Source: Bifidobacterium [indicum] DSM 20214 = LMG 11587
GTDB lineage: Bacteria > Actinomycetota > Actinomycetes > Actinomycetales > Bifidobacteriaceae
NCBI RefSeq assembly: GCF_000706765.1
Contig: NZ_CP006018.1
Coordinates: 1,240,001-1,304,000 of the forward strand
Direction of reading: 5' to 3'
DNA length: 64,000 nucleotides
In this document: positions 9,271 through 21,626 of the stretch, piece after piece
Layout: the number at the start of each line of letters is the position of its first letter
How positions within the stretch are numbered: position 1 is the first letter of the stretch
The notes under the pieces: generated by a model
What the model was told of the DNA's origin: nothing
Database searches by the model: none
Seen by the model: only the letters and a program-made list of their open reading frames with translations
Made by a program: the position numbers and the translations under genes

Positions 9271-9924
9271 TTATACGGAAAGCAGTTGCCTGGCTGTGTC
9301 CTTCGGACCGCAGACGGTGCCGTCCGTAACGTCATGGCGCTGATACGCAAGCCTCACCTGGTCGATATCCTTGTTCTGCGGCATGACGATGTTTCCGCAC
9401 TTGGTGAATCCGTGGGTCTCAAGGATGTGCTGCATGGCATAGTTCTTCATTCCGGTATCAGCACGAACGTTCTCGAAATGGCGCATACTCCAGCTCAGCA
9501 GGTCGTGGGCTGCATGACGTCCCAGACCGGAGGAGGCCACCCGGTGGATGGTGGTGTAGGGCTGGTCGTCCAACCACTCCCCGTCGATGACCTTGTAGTC
9601 AGGATCCTCGTCATGGAAGATGGCGAAGACACCGATGATGCGCTCGTGCTCGCCGCGATGCTCGTCCAGCTCAGGTTCCGGGTAGTCCGGATCCTCGGGT
9701 GGGTCGACCAGGGCCGCCGCATCATCCACCAGGAGGAGGGTGTGCCCTCCCTCGATGTCCGCCTGGATACGTTCAGGCAGCGGATACTTGTCGCCCCACT
9801 GGCGTGGATTGCCGGTTTCGGCCATCTTCTTGCGGGCATAGGCATAGACCGCCATGATGGCATCGAAGTCATCCATGGTGGCATGGCGAATCCAACGAGC
9901 CGTTTCCATCTCGTACCTGCGCAC
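9271..9924 (-). CDS. GNAT-family N-acetyltransferase
   Basis: A predicted 217-residue protein. It has the GNAT layout: an N-terminal strand-helix (RHATMDDFDAIMAVYAYARK), an acidic insertion near residues 80-100, then the IGVFAIF strand. A GLGRHAAHDLLSW segment stands in for the acetyl-CoA pyrophosphate loop, and the IVMPQNK region follows near the C-terminus. The acceptor substrate is unknown. I chose a GTG start at 9924 because GGAAAGAGGTG, a near-perfect anti-16S match, lies eight bases upstream; an ATG five codons later (9909) is the alternative. The gene ends before a strong terminator at 9106-9150. Confidence 0.75.
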   Translation of the reverse strand: MRRYEMETARWIRHATMDDFDAIMAVYAYARKKMAETGNPRQWGDKYPLPERIQADIEGGHTLLLVDDAAALVDPPEDPDYPEPELDEHRGEHERIIGVFAIFHDEDPDYKVIDGEWLDDQPYTTIHRVASSGLGRHAAHDLLSWSMRHFENVRADTGMKNYAMQHILETHGFTKCGNIVMPQNKDIDQVRLAYQRHDVTDGTVCGPKDTARQLLSV

Positions 9925-10180
9925 TCTTGGCACCTCTTTCCTAACCTGAGAGGCAGGGGTTTCCAGGCCCCTGCGCTTTGCCGAAGTATGAGTGTAACCA
10001 ATGGCAAGTCGTAGGAAAACTACTACGCATTGAGCGAATCGGGGAATACTCCGGCTCATTCCGTGTTCCAATGGCCCGCGGAAAGACCCGGGACGATCGG
10101 CACTCAGGGCAAGCCAGCAACCGCATACTCCGGCTTAGCGCAGCAGGAAGCGGCATACCCCCATATACGTCATCAGGCAC

Positions 10181-10208
10181 AAAAAACCGGGACCTTCGAC
10201 GGTCCCGG
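10181..10208 (-). terminator. Rho-independent terminator of luxS
   Basis: Arms CCGGGACC and GGTCCCGG pair perfectly around a 6-base loop, and on the minus strand they are followed by six T. It lies 20 bases after the luxS stop codon. Confidence 0.93.
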
Positions 10209-10227
10209 AATCAAATCTCTGCCGAAG

Positions 10228-10710
10228 TCAGACCAGCTTGCGCTCGTAGGGGTCGGAGCTGATACCGGCGTCCACGATGTCGCGGCTCCACTGCTTGGCG
10301 GAGAAGAGGGAATGGTCACGGTAGTTGCCGCAGGAGGTGATTTCCGTACCGGGCACATCATCCCAGGTGGCCTTCTCTGCGATGAACTCCAGGGACTCCT
10401 TCAGTGCCTTGGCGACTTCCTCGGTGGAATGACGACCCCAGGCCAGGAGATGGAATCCAGTGCGGCAACCGAACGGTGAGCAGTCGATGTAGCCGGGAAT
10501 CCGTTCACGCAACAGCACGGCGATGGTGTGCTCGATGGTGTGGAGGCCTCCGGTCGGTATGGCGTTCTCGTTGGGCTGGACCAGGCGCAGGTCATAGTTG
10601 GAGATAATGTCGCCCTTGGGGCCCTCCTCCTCGTCAATCAGACGGACATAGGGGGCCTTGACCTTGGTGTGGTCAAGTTCGAAGCTCTCGACTACAGGCT
10701 TGTCGTCCAT
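10228..10710 (-). CDS. luxS: S-ribosylhomocysteine lyase LuxS
   Basis: A 160-residue metalloenzyme that cleaves S-ribosylhomocysteine to homocysteine and DPD, the precursor of autoinducer-2, in the activated methyl cycle. The metal ligands H57 and H61 are in HTIEH, and C127 is in SCGNY; the catalytic cysteine is in FGCRTGFH (C82). Length and N-terminus are typical. It is monocistronic: a terminator follows at 10181-10208, and the upstream gene recQ ends 114 bases before with an inverted repeat at 10758-10778 in between. Confidence 0.97.
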   Translation of the reverse strand: MDDKPVVESFELDHTKVKAPYVRLIDEEEGPKGDIISNYDLRLVQPNENAIPTGGLHTIEHTIAVLLRERIPGYIDCSPFGCRTGFHLLAWGRHSTEEVAKALKESLEFIAEKATWDDVPGTEITSCGNYRDHSLFSAKQWSRDIVDAGISSDPYERKLV

Positions 10711-10757
10711 ATTCGTTTCCTTTCCTGCCAGCCGCCCCCAAATGGAAGGCGACTCTG

Positions 10758-10778
10758 ATGAAATCGTATACGTTTCAT
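10758..10778. promoter_or_regulatory. Inverted repeat upstream of luxS
   Basis: ATGAAA and TTTCAT are separated by nine bases that include CGTATACG. The element is 48-68 bases upstream of the luxS start and overlaps a possible -10 box (TATACG on the minus strand). It is a candidate operator; the binding protein is unknown. Confidence 0.35.
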
Positions 10779-10824
10779 GGTAGGCCGACCGGTCTATCTG
10801 CCTCTTCGTCCATCTCTGCGTCTC

Positions 10825-12870
10825 TTAACCCTCAACCCCGCCTTCGGTGGAGAAATCGGCGATGGCCTTCATGAACCGGGTACCATACTGCTCCAGCTTG
10901 TGCTGCCCCACACCGTTGACCGCCAGGAAGGCAGCATCATCGGTGGGACGGAGCCGGCACATATCTCGCAAGGCCTTGTCGGAGAAGACGATGTAGGGAG
11001 GTTTCCCTATTTCCCTGGCTATGACGGTTCGCAGATCGCGCAACTTCTGGAAGAGTTCTTCATCAGCGGGGCTGACATCGCCGACCCCGGCCTGGTCCAG
11101 GCCGTCCTCCCCCATCATAGAGGAGGGGGCATCGCCCAAGGAGGAACTGGCGCCGTAAACCCTACCGGTATCCTGGTCGTCCACGGCAACAGCCACTCCC
11201 CGCCGCTCCGTCCGCTTGATTTCATAGTGGAAGTCGGGAGCGACCGTCTGCGCGGCCTTGGGGCCGAAGTGGACCATGGGCAACCGGCCTTCGGTGATAT
11301 TCAGGTACCCGTCCGAGGCCATCTGGTTGAGAACATCGCGGATTCGCGCCTCCGGAACTGAGGAAAGGGCCCCGTAGCTGGGGCATCGGTCAAGTCCACG
11401 CCGAAGGAGGTCCTGCGACCGCGACCCCCGCAGTATCTGGGTGATCTTCCCCGATCCGAACCCCTGGTTGACATCATGCACACACCTGCTGATGGCGCGG
11501 GCCACGTCGCTGACATCGATGGTCTCGAAGGTGCTCAGACAGTTGGAGCAATTACGGCAACCATCCTGGCCTGACCCTTCTTCACCCTCCTCGCTCCCCG
11601 CTCCGGAGCGTCCGACCTGGGCGGATTCCCCCTTGTCGGCGGCGGCAGGCGACGGACCGGCGGCGGCCTGTGCCATCTCCTCACCGAAGTACCGCAGCAT
11701 GTACTGGTGCAGGCAGCCGGTGGTCCGGCAGTATCCGATCATGACATTGAGCAGACGCCGGTGCTCGGCCCGGACCGCTTCGGCCTGGTCACCGGTCAGG
11801 CGGTCATTCCCGCTGTCCATGTCGAGCAGCCGCCTGCGCGTGACTATGTCACTCTCATTCCAGAGCAGGGAGCATCTGGCGGGCTCCCCATCGCGTCCGG
11901 CCCTGCCCGCCTCCTGGTAGTAAGCCTCGATGCTCTCCGGCATATTGTGGTGTATCACATATCGCACATTGGACTTGTCAATGCCCATACCGAAGGCGTT
12001 GGTGGCCACAACCACCTGCACCTTGTCGTTGACGAAGTCCCGTTGCGCTCGCTCCCTGTCCTGGGCATCCATGCCTGCGTGGTAGCTGACGGCACTAATG
12101 CCGACCTTGGTCAGGTCATCGGCCAGGGCTTCGGTCTCCTTACGGGTGGCGCAGTAGACGATGCCCGATTCGTCCTGGTGCTTCCGGGCGTACCGGGCAA
12201 CCCAACTGTTCTTGTGTTTGGTCTCCAGCTTGATCACATCAAAGAAGAGGTTGGGACGATCGAACCCCGTCACCGCCACATAAGGGTCGTTCAGGCCCAG
12301 CATGTATACGATGTCGCGACGCACCTTCTCGGTGGCCGTGGCGGTGAAGGCCGCAACCGTCGGCCTCTGCGGAAGGGACCTGATGAAGTCGCCGATACCC
12401 AGGTAGGAGGGACGGAAGTCCTGTCCCCACTGGGATACACAGTGGGCCTCGTCCACAGCCAGTAGGGATATCCTCACACGCTGGGCGAAGTCCCTGAACC
12501 TGGGGGCGTCCAACCGTTCGGGGGCCACATACAGGATCTTGCTCCGCCCCTGTGCCGCCTGGGCCAGAGCGAGGGCCTGCTCATCCATATCCTGGGTGGA
12601 GTTGACGAATGAAGCCTGAATGCCGGCATCCTCCAGCCCATCCACCTGATCCTTCATCAGGGAGACCAGGGGCGATATGACGATGGTCAAACCATCCAGC
12701 AGGGTGGCTGGAATCTGATAACAGATGGACTTGCCGGCCCCGGTCGGCATAACACCCAGGCAGTCCTGCCCACCCAGGATGGCCTTGACCAGGTCCCCCT
12801 GACCCGGCCTGAAGGACTCATACCCGAAATATCGCTTCAGCGCCCGTCCTGCATCCTCTATGTCCACCAT
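10825..12870 (-). CDS. recQ: ATP-dependent DNA helicase RecQ
   Basis: A 681-residue superfamily 2 helicase acting 3'-5' in recombination and fork repair. Walker A is MPTGAGKS (41-48) and the DEAH box is at 140-143, followed by the RecQ-specific aromatic loop (HCVSQWGQDFRP). The zinc-binding cysteines of the RQC region include CRNCSNC, which follows a Ser/Gly/Glu-rich insertion that is not part of the usual core. A winged helix and a C-terminal HRDC domain (FLAVNGVGQHKLEQYG) follow. The ATG at 12870 has a GGAG site and also a TAGACT -10-like box eight bases upstream. Confidence 0.95.
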   Translation of the reverse strand: MVDIEDAGRALKRYFGYESFRPGQGDLVKAILGGQDCLGVMPTGAGKSICYQIPATLLDGLTIVISPLVSLMKDQVDGLEDAGIQASFVNSTQDMDEQALALAQAAQGRSKILYVAPERLDAPRFRDFAQRVRISLLAVDEAHCVSQWGQDFRPSYLGIGDFIRSLPQRPTVAAFTATATEKVRRDIVYMLGLNDPYVAVTGFDRPNLFFDVIKLETKHKNSWVARYARKHQDESGIVYCATRKETEALADDLTKVGISAVSYHAGMDAQDRERAQRDFVNDKVQVVVATNAFGMGIDKSNVRYVIHHNMPESIEAYYQEAGRAGRDGEPARCSLLWNESDIVTRRRLLDMDSGNDRLTGDQAEAVRAEHRRLLNVMIGYCRTTGCLHQYMLRYFGEEMAQAAAGPSPAAADKGESAQVGRSGAGSEEGEEGSGQDGCRNCSNCLSTFETIDVSDVARAISRCVHDVNQGFGSGKITQILRGSRSQDLLRRGLDRCPSYGALSSVPEARIRDVLNQMASDGYLNITEGRLPMVHFGPKAAQTVAPDFHYEIKRTERRGVAVAVDDQDTGRVYGASSSLGDAPSSMMGEDGLDQAGVGDVSPADEELFQKLRDLRTVIAREIGKPPYIVFSDKALRDMCRLRPTDDAAFLAVNGVGQHKLEQYGTRFMKAIADFSTEGGVEG

Positions 12871-13013
12871 GATTCTCCAGTCTATTGCCTCGCCGGGAGT
12901 GACGCAGTGGGCGAAATGACCATGTGGTCAACCTCCATCGGGACGGATCCCTGAGCGGCTGCCCGCCAGCGTCCCGCCAACTCACGTATGGACGGAATCT
13001 CGGGCGGAGCCAA

Positions 13014-13919
13014 TCACATGGTCGCCGCAGCAACGAGCTGCCGGGTATAGGACTCTCCGGGATGGGCAAGTATGGCCTCCACAGGCCCCTCCTCCACAAC
13101 CACTCCCCGACTGAGCACCATGACCCTGTCCGCTATGTGCTGGACCACGCCCAGGTCGTGGGAGATGATAATCATCGCCATCGCGTCGGATGAACCGGAC
13201 TGCTGCCTGGACTCGGCCATGACCGATTGGAGCGTGTGAAGAATCCCCACCCTGGCCGAAACATCAATGGCGCTCATCGGTTCATCGGCCAGAAGGATTC
13301 GCGGCTTCGCGATCAAGGCTCTAGCCACGGCAGCCCTCTGGGCCTGTCCACCGGAAAGGTCCGCCGGGTAGGCGGCCATGACCCGGGCCGGATCGAGCCG
13401 CACCCGGGACAGGACATCGGCAACCTCATCGACGACGTTCTCTTCGACACGACGGCGACCCCAGCCGGGCCCACCATCCCTCCTTTCCGCAGCCAGAAGG
13501 GGTTCCGCAACCGAGCGGCCGATGGTCCACCGGGGATCAAGGGAGGTGAAGGGGTTCTGGAAGACGAGGGCGGAGTCCCGGGCGAGGGACCTGGCGGACG
13601 ACGACCCATCCTGGACGGGCACCCCCCGGTATGTCACCTGTCCCGCATCCGGCCTCAACTGGCCCAGAAGAAGGCGGGAGAGGGTGGTCTTGCCCGAACC
13701 TGACTCACCGATGACCGCCAGACACTCCCCGGGGGAGAGGGAGACATCGATTCCCGACACCGCGGCCTTCCCGACCTTCCCATGACCGACCGAGGGATAT
13801 GTCTTGGTCAGCCCGCTCCCAACCAGAATCGGATCAGGAGTGGAGGAGACAGAGGGCGAAGACCTGACAACCTCGGAATCTGCCATACCTGACAAGCCCG
13901 CTCTTTCATGCCTGTCCAC
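13014..13919 (-). CDS. Opp/Dpp-type ABC transporter ATP-binding subunit (second ATPase)
   Basis: A 301-residue ATPase of the peptide/nickel importer type. Walker A is GESGSGKT, the Q-loop FQNPFTSLDPR is typical of OppF/DppF, the ABC signature is LSGGQAQR, Walker B is ILLADEP and the switch His is in ISHDLG. The signature has A in place of the more usual Q (LSGGQQQR), which is tolerated. The GTG at 13919 has AAGGAG six bases upstream and overlaps the previous ATPase gene by 14 bases; an ATG at 13886 is the alternative. It is the last gene of the five-gene operon reading from about 18470. Confidence 0.88.
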   Translation of the reverse strand: MDRHERAGLSGMADSEVVRSSPSVSSTPDPILVGSGLTKTYPSVGHGKVGKAAVSGIDVSLSPGECLAVIGESGSGKTTLSRLLLGQLRPDAGQVTYRGVPVQDGSSSARSLARDSALVFQNPFTSLDPRWTIGRSVAEPLLAAERRDGGPGWGRRRVEENVVDEVADVLSRVRLDPARVMAAYPADLSGGQAQRAAVARALIAKPRILLADEPMSAIDVSARVGILHTLQSVMAESRQQSGSSDAMAMIIISHDLGVVQHIADRVMVLSRGVVVEEGPVEAILAHPGESYTRQLVAAATM

Positions 13920-14763
13920 GGCTGTCTCCTTCCCCGACCGGGACCACAGCGATACCTGGCCCGGGTTCGGGCTTATCGCCGAGTCCGCTCTCACCCGTAC
14001 CGAGAGTCAGCTCTTTGGCCGCCTGCACCAGGGCCATGCCCTGATGGCTGGAGGGGTTGCACAGGACACTTCGGGTTTCTCCCTCTTCGACCACACGACC
14101 GGCATCCAGGATGTAGCAATAATCGGCAACCCTGGTCAGGACGGAGAAGTCATGGGTGATGAAGAGAAGGGAGGCCCCGCTCCTCTCGGCCAGGGAGACC
14201 AGGAGGTCCACAATCTGCCGCTGGGTGATGGCATCCAGGGCCGTGGTCGGCTCGTCGGCCAGAATCAGTCGCGGTCTGGTGACCAGGGCCGTGGCGATGG
14301 CCACACGCTGCTGCTGACCACCGGACAGCTCATGCGGATACGAGCCGGCCAACGATTCATCCAACCCGACCTCAGTCAGCACCTCCGCGACCCGCCTGCG
14401 TCGTTCCCCTGCATTCAGACGGTAGTGACGGCGAAGGGGAAGCTCGATTTGGGTACCGACCGGTCTGATCGGGTTCAGGGCCATCGATGGATTCTGGAAG
14501 ACCATCCCCACCCGTGAGCCACGCATGTCCGCTAGTGAGAGATCATCCGAACCCACAACCTGGAATCCGTCTACCAGGATGGAACCCGACAAGGATGCCG
14601 TCAGGGGCGCGGTCCCCAGGATGCTCCGGGCAATCATCGATTTCCCTGAACCCGAGGAGCCGATCAGTCCCACCCGCTGCCCGTCCGCCACCTTGAGGTC
14701 CACCCCGTCAAGGATGGAATGCCCGTTGATGGACATGGTGAGACCTTCAATCTTCAGCGACAT
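13906..14763 (-). CDS. Opp/Dpp-type ABC transporter ATP-binding subunit (first ATPase)
   Basis: A 285-residue ATPase that pairs with the adjacent ATPase to power peptide import. Walker A is GSSGSGKS, the Q-loop is FQNPSMALNP, the signature is LSGGQQQR, Walker B is LILADEPTTALD and the switch His is in FITHDF. The ATG at 14763 follows AAGGAGG by five bases and overlaps the 3' end of the upstream permease gene by 17 bases. The protein ends in a Gly/Glu-rich tail rather than a long OppD-type oligopeptide-binding extension. Confidence 0.88.
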   Translation of the reverse strand: MSLKIEGLTMSINGHSILDGVDLKVADGQRVGLIGSSGSGKSMIARSILGTAPLTASLSGSILVDGFQVVGSDDLSLADMRGSRVGMVFQNPSMALNPIRPVGTQIELPLRRHYRLNAGERRRRVAEVLTEVGLDESLAGSYPHELSGGQQQRVAIATALVTRPRLILADEPTTALDAITQRQIVDLLVSLAERSGASLLFITHDFSVLTRVADYCYILDAGRVVEEGETRSVLCNPSSHQGMALVQAAKELTLGTGESGLGDKPEPGPGIAVVPVGEGDSRGQA

Positions 14764-15817
14764 CACAGCCTCCTTGGGTGGAGTGATCCGCACGACCGTC
14801 ATGGACAGCCGGCCTGGAGGTCGAGTCGGCATGGACGCAGCCTTCAGGGGCCTCCCAACTCCTGGACCGGTGGAGGGGCCGGTTGGCAGAGGCCACGGCG
14901 GCCCTGAGGCCGGGGTTGGTGACAGGATCGATGGCGTCACGCAGGGCATCACCGAAGAGATTCAGAGCCACCACGACCATGGTGACCACCAGCCCGGGCC
15001 AGACCACGGTCAGGGGGAAGATGTCGATGAACCTGACCGACGTAGACAGCGAGTGCCCCCAGGATGGCAGACCCGATGGAACGCCCACACCAAGATAGGT
15101 CAGACCCGACTCGGCCAGGACAGATGTCCCCGCCGACATGGAGAGCTGAACGCAGAGAACCGGAACAATATTGGGCACCAGATGGGTGAAGAATATCCTG
15201 ACGGACCCCACCCCGCTGTGCCTGGCGGATTGCACATAATCCGATCCTGCCACCAGAAGGGCCTGCGGTCGCACGATTCGAGCCAGATTGAGTCCGTAGC
15301 CTATTCCACAGGCCACAATGACGACAGCCATACTGGGCCCCAGGGGGACCGCCAGAATCAGGGCGAGAAGGACCGTAGGCAGGGAAATCAAGGCATCCAC
15401 CAGGACCACGACCGCCTCGGAAAACCCCGAATGGCGTGAAACCATGGCCATGACCAGGCCAAGCCCCAGCACACCCGACAGGAGAACCGACAGGAGGCTG
15501 ATGACCAGGTTGGTCGCCGACCCCGCCATCAGCCAGGAGAGGATGTCGGCCCCGGTGCCATCCGTGCCAAGGAGATGGGCACTATTTGGGGTCTGCCAGA
15601 TTCGGTAGCCGTCAGTGGCCCAGACAGGGACCGGTGTCCAGAATCGGGAAATCAGGGAAACCAGAGCCCAGATTGCCAGGACAATCAGGGAATACCGCCC
15701 CGAGGCCTTCTTCCACATAGTGCCCAGAACAACCCGGGTCCGTCCGGAAAAGCCCAGATGACCGGGAAAGACGGAGGTCCTTCCACAGTGTCCCTTGCCT
15801 GCATATTCCGTCTTCAT
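14747..15817 (-). CDS. Opp/Dpp-type ABC transporter permease (DppC-like)
   Basis: A 356-residue permease with an N-terminal helix (SLIVLAIWALVSLI) and a periplasmic loop bearing HLLGTDGTGADILSW, the DppC/OppC family signature. The BPD_transp_1 core has about five more helices and an ATPase-coupling loop near ARHSGVGSVRIFFTHLVPN. The last 45 residues are hydrophilic and poorly conserved. The start overlaps the stop of the preceding permease (TGATG), indicating translational coupling. Confidence 0.88.
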   Translation of the reverse strand: MKTEYAGKGHCGRTSVFPGHLGFSGRTRVVLGTMWKKASGRYSLIVLAIWALVSLISRFWTPVPVWATDGYRIWQTPNSAHLLGTDGTGADILSWLMAGSATNLVISLLSVLLSGVLGLGLVMAMVSRHSGFSEAVVVLVDALISLPTVLLALILAVPLGPSMAVVIVACGIGYGLNLARIVRPQALLVAGSDYVQSARHSGVGSVRIFFTHLVPNIVPVLCVQLSMSAGTSVLAESGLTYLGVGVPSGLPSWGHSLSTSVRFIDIFPLTVVWPGLVVTMVVVALNLFGDALRDAIDPVTNPGLRAAVASANRPLHRSRSWEAPEGCVHADSTSRPAVHDGRADHSTQGGCDVAED

Positions 15818-16794
15818 CAGGCATCCACCTCCTGCCCGACCGCGCCTCGCAGCCGCGGATCAATCAATCTATGGGCAACATCCACCAGCAATCCCAGAAA
15901 CAGGAAAAAGACCGCCAGGAGGAAGAGTTCCGACTGGACGGCCGGAAGATCACGATTCCCGACATCGGTGACCAGCATGGAACCCAGCCCCGGCAGGGCG
16001 AACAGGTTCTCACTGACCATGACCCCGGTAATCATCTCGGCCATGGTCAGCCCCACAACGGAAACCAGCTGCGGCGAAGCCACCCGCAGACCGATACGGA
16101 GGGCGGCCTGGGTCCGTGTCATCCCACAGGCCATACCCATGTCCACATATCCGGAGGAGAGCATGTCACCCAGGAGGGAGCGCGTGTATCGCATAATGCC
16201 GGCACCCACGATGATGCCCGTTGACAGGGCAGGCAGGATGAGGGATTCCAGGGCCCGTCCCGGCTGGCCCCAACCCTGGATGGGGAAGCCCTGGGATGGA
16301 AGGAGACCGACCAGACCGCCCCCCTTGGAGAAGAGCATGATGAGAAGCAGGCCGGACCAGAGGGCCGGAACGGCTCCCCCTACGATGGCGACCATATGGC
16401 TGATGGACCTCATCCTCGGACTCCGTGCCAAGGCCGAGGCACAACCCAGGGGAATACCCAGCGCAAGGGCGACGACCAGACCGCACAGGATGAGCGGAAA
16501 AGTGACCTGGGCCCGCTCCCCTACCTGGGCGGCGACCGGACGACCAGTCAGGAGGGACCGCCCAAGGTCCCCATGAATCAGCCCGTTCGCCCAATCCAGG
16601 TATTGCCTGGGATAGGAATGATCCAGCCCCATCTGTTGCCTCAGCGTCTCCACCCGCTCGGGAGGGGCATTCAGCCCGGCCATCACTGATGCCACATCGC
16701 CCGGCAGGATACGTAGCGCAGCGAACACCAGGATGGAGATGAACACCAGCGCCAGAGCAAAAAGAGCCAGGCGCCTGGTCAGGAATCTCACCAT
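15817..16794 (-). CDS. Opp/Dpp-type ABC transporter permease (DppB-like)
   Basis: A 325-residue permease with the DppB/OppB N-terminus: FLTRRLALFALALVFISI, then LPGD near residue 32, and QMGLDH..P.QYLDW in the first external region. About six transmembrane helices and the EAA-like coupling loop (ACGMTRTQAALRIGLRVASP) are visible. I use the ATG at 16794, where GGAGGG lies seven bases upstream; a TTG two codons earlier overlaps the stop of the binding-protein gene. It is the second gene of the operon. Confidence 0.88.
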   Translation of the reverse strand: MVRFLTRRLALFALALVFISILVFAALRILPGDVASVMAGLNAPPERVETLRQQMGLDHSYPRQYLDWANGLIHGDLGRSLLTGRPVAAQVGERAQVTFPLILCGLVVALALGIPLGCASALARSPRMRSISHMVAIVGGAVPALWSGLLLIMLFSKGGGLVGLLPSQGFPIQGWGQPGRALESLILPALSTGIIVGAGIMRYTRSLLGDMLSSGYVDMGMACGMTRTQAALRIGLRVASPQLVSVVGLTMAEMITGVMVSENLFALPGLGSMLVTDVGNRDLPAVQSELFLLAVFFLFLGLLVDVAHRLIDPRLRGAVGQEVDA

Positions 16795-16796
16795 GG

Positions 16797-18470
16797 TCAA
16801 TCCCTCCGATAGGTCAGGTCCGAGAGGGGCAGGAGGGACTGGTTCAGATTGACCGGGAACCCCTCAAGACCCTGATGCCAGGCTGTGGTGATCCGGTAGT
16901 TGAAGAGCCAGTCGGCCGCAGCATCCTCGCTGACCCTGCGCGCAGCCTGGGTCAGGAGTTCTTGCGAACGTTCCTGCGAGACCGTATCCATGGCCCGGTC
17001 GTAGAGCCGGCGCACTTCGGGCGAATCGTAGTTGTAGTAATAGGTCGGCGTGGCCCATTGATAGAAATCGTGACTCTCACCGTGGTCGACCAGGGAGAGA
17101 TCGTAGTCCTTGTTGGCATGAACATCCTGGAGCCAGACCGAGAACTCGACCACCCTGACGTCCAGCTCGATGCCGACGACCTTGAGCTGCGAGCGCAGCT
17201 GATCCCCCAGCTCGGTGCCGTAGGTATTGGCATACGTCAACCGCAATCGCAGAGGATGCCCCGGCCCGTAACCGGCCTCGCCCAGCAACTGGCGGGCCTT
17301 GTCGGGGTCATGGGGGAAAAGGCCTGTCAGATCCTCATATCCCGGGTCCAGGGAGGGGATCGGCCCTCCCATGGCCTTGTCGACACCGCCACGGGAGGCA
17401 ATCAGCTGCTCATGGTCGATGGCATACCGGATGGCCTGACGGACCCTGATATCGGAGGTCGCCTCCCCCTTGCCGTTCATGGCCAGGACGAACTTGTCCG
17501 TGTCCTCCCCCGTCCGAACTTGGAAGGAGGGGTCTGACCGGAAGGGGCCGGCCAGGTTGGCGGTGATGGGTGCCAGAGCCTGCACATCCCCGCTTCGCAG
17601 GGCGTTGACGGCGGCATTGTCATCGGTCAGATACCGTATCCGGATGGTCCTGGTCTTGGGTTTCCTGTCCCCCCAGTAGTGGGGGTCTGCCTTGAGAAGG
17701 ACCGAGTCGTTGGGGCGGAAGGTCTCGATCAGATAGGGACCTGATCCCTGGGCTGCGGTCTTCATGTCATAGGTGGCCTGGCGGTCGAAGACCAATCCCG
17801 CCCGTCCGCTCAACTCCCAGAGCAGGTATTGGTATGGCCGGGTCAGCCGCAGTCTGACCGTTGTGGCATCGACCCGCTCGATGGACCTGTAGTTCTTGAG
17901 CATTTCGCTGCCCTGGTAGTGGTGGTCCATGAGCTCCTGCAGGGACCAGACCACGTCATCCGCATCAAGGGTGTGCCCATTTGAAAAGTGCATCCCCTTG
18001 TGCAGGTGGAAGACGTACTCCAGCCCGTCCTCGGAGATGTCCCAGTCCTTGGCCAGACCGGGAATCACCGTGTTGTTCGAATCCCGGGCGACCAGGCCTT
18101 CGTAGACGTTCCCAATCAGGAGCTGGTCCAGGGCGGTCCCCGATTGGTTGCGGATGTCCAGGTTGCCGGGAGCCAGCTTCAAACCAATGCTGATTGAATC
18201 GACCAGGCCCCCCTCGGTCCGGTCCAAGCGCCCCCCGCTATGGCCGGTCCAGAGCGAGACCAACAGGCCCAGCGCCAGGACCAGGCTGAGCAGTTTCCAG
18301 GGCAGAGGATTGCCGTAGGACGACATGGGCCGGTACGCTTCGTTCAGGGTCGGATCGGTGCTTGGGCCCGGACGACTCTCGGCACCCGTCCCCCGACTTA
18401 GCGGGTCATGGTTTTTATCTGCTTCGGTCGCGCTGCCAGGAGCATGCACGCCGGGTTCATCTGGTCTCAT
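16797..18470 (-). CDS. Peptide-type ABC transporter substrate-binding protein, N-terminally anchored
   Basis: A family 5 (Opp/Dpp/nickel type) solute-binding protein, about 557 residues from the ATG at 18470, which has AAGGA nine bases upstream. The hallmark region GLAKDWDISEDGLEYVFHLH lies in the first lobe, and YWGDRKPKT and VRQAIRYAIDHEQL follow. Unusually there is no lipobox cysteine. Instead a hydrophilic, Pro/Gly/Asp-rich stretch of about 57 residues precedes one hydrophobic helix (about 58-74, WKLLSLVLALGLLVSLW), so the protein is likely held by an uncleaved anchor or uncleaved signal. A start at an internal ATG just before this helix is possible but has no Shine-Dalgarno. It is first in the five-gene import operon. 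Confidence 0.85.
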   Translation of the reverse strand: MRPDEPGVHAPGSATEADKNHDPLSRGTGAESRPGPSTDPTLNEAYRPMSSYGNPLPWKLLSLVLALGLLVSLWTGHSGGRLDRTEGGLVDSISIGLKLAPGNLDIRNQSGTALDQLLIGNVYEGLVARDSNNTVIPGLAKDWDISEDGLEYVFHLHKGMHFSNGHTLDADDVVWSLQELMDHHYQGSEMLKNYRSIERVDATTVRLRLTRPYQYLLWELSGRAGLVFDRQATYDMKTAAQGSGPYLIETFRPNDSVLLKADPHYWGDRKPKTRTIRIRYLTDDNAAVNALRSGDVQALAPITANLAGPFRSDPSFQVRTGEDTDKFVLAMNGKGEATSDIRVRQAIRYAIDHEQLIASRGGVDKAMGGPIPSLDPGYEDLTGLFPHDPDKARQLLGEAGYGPGHPLRLRLTYANTYGTELGDQLRSQLKVVGIELDVRVVEFSVWLQDVHANKDYDLSLVDHGESHDFYQWATPTYYYNYDSPEVRRLYDRAMDTVSQERSQELLTQAARRVSEDAAADWLFNYRITTAWHQGLEGFPVNLNQSLLPLSDLTYRRD

Positions 18471-18674
18471 TACCTGTGTTCCTTGCGAATTCCGGTTGAC
18501 CGCCATACTGGTCGATCACCACTGACCAGCATAGCCCCGAAACCCGGCGGGAACAGGATTGCGGCGACATGACCGCACCCGTCCCCCTATGATGGAATCG
18601 GAACCAGGGGATGAAGCCGTCCAAGAGGTCGGCACCCGTTCAGGGAATCCAACCGAATGGCAAGGGAGACGAGC

Positions 18675-21561
<2,887 letters not shown>

Positions 21562-21626
21562 TCATCGCTGCACTGTCCGGGCTCCTGATAACCATCCCAC
21601 GACCCCATCCTCAGGGTTTGGCATGG

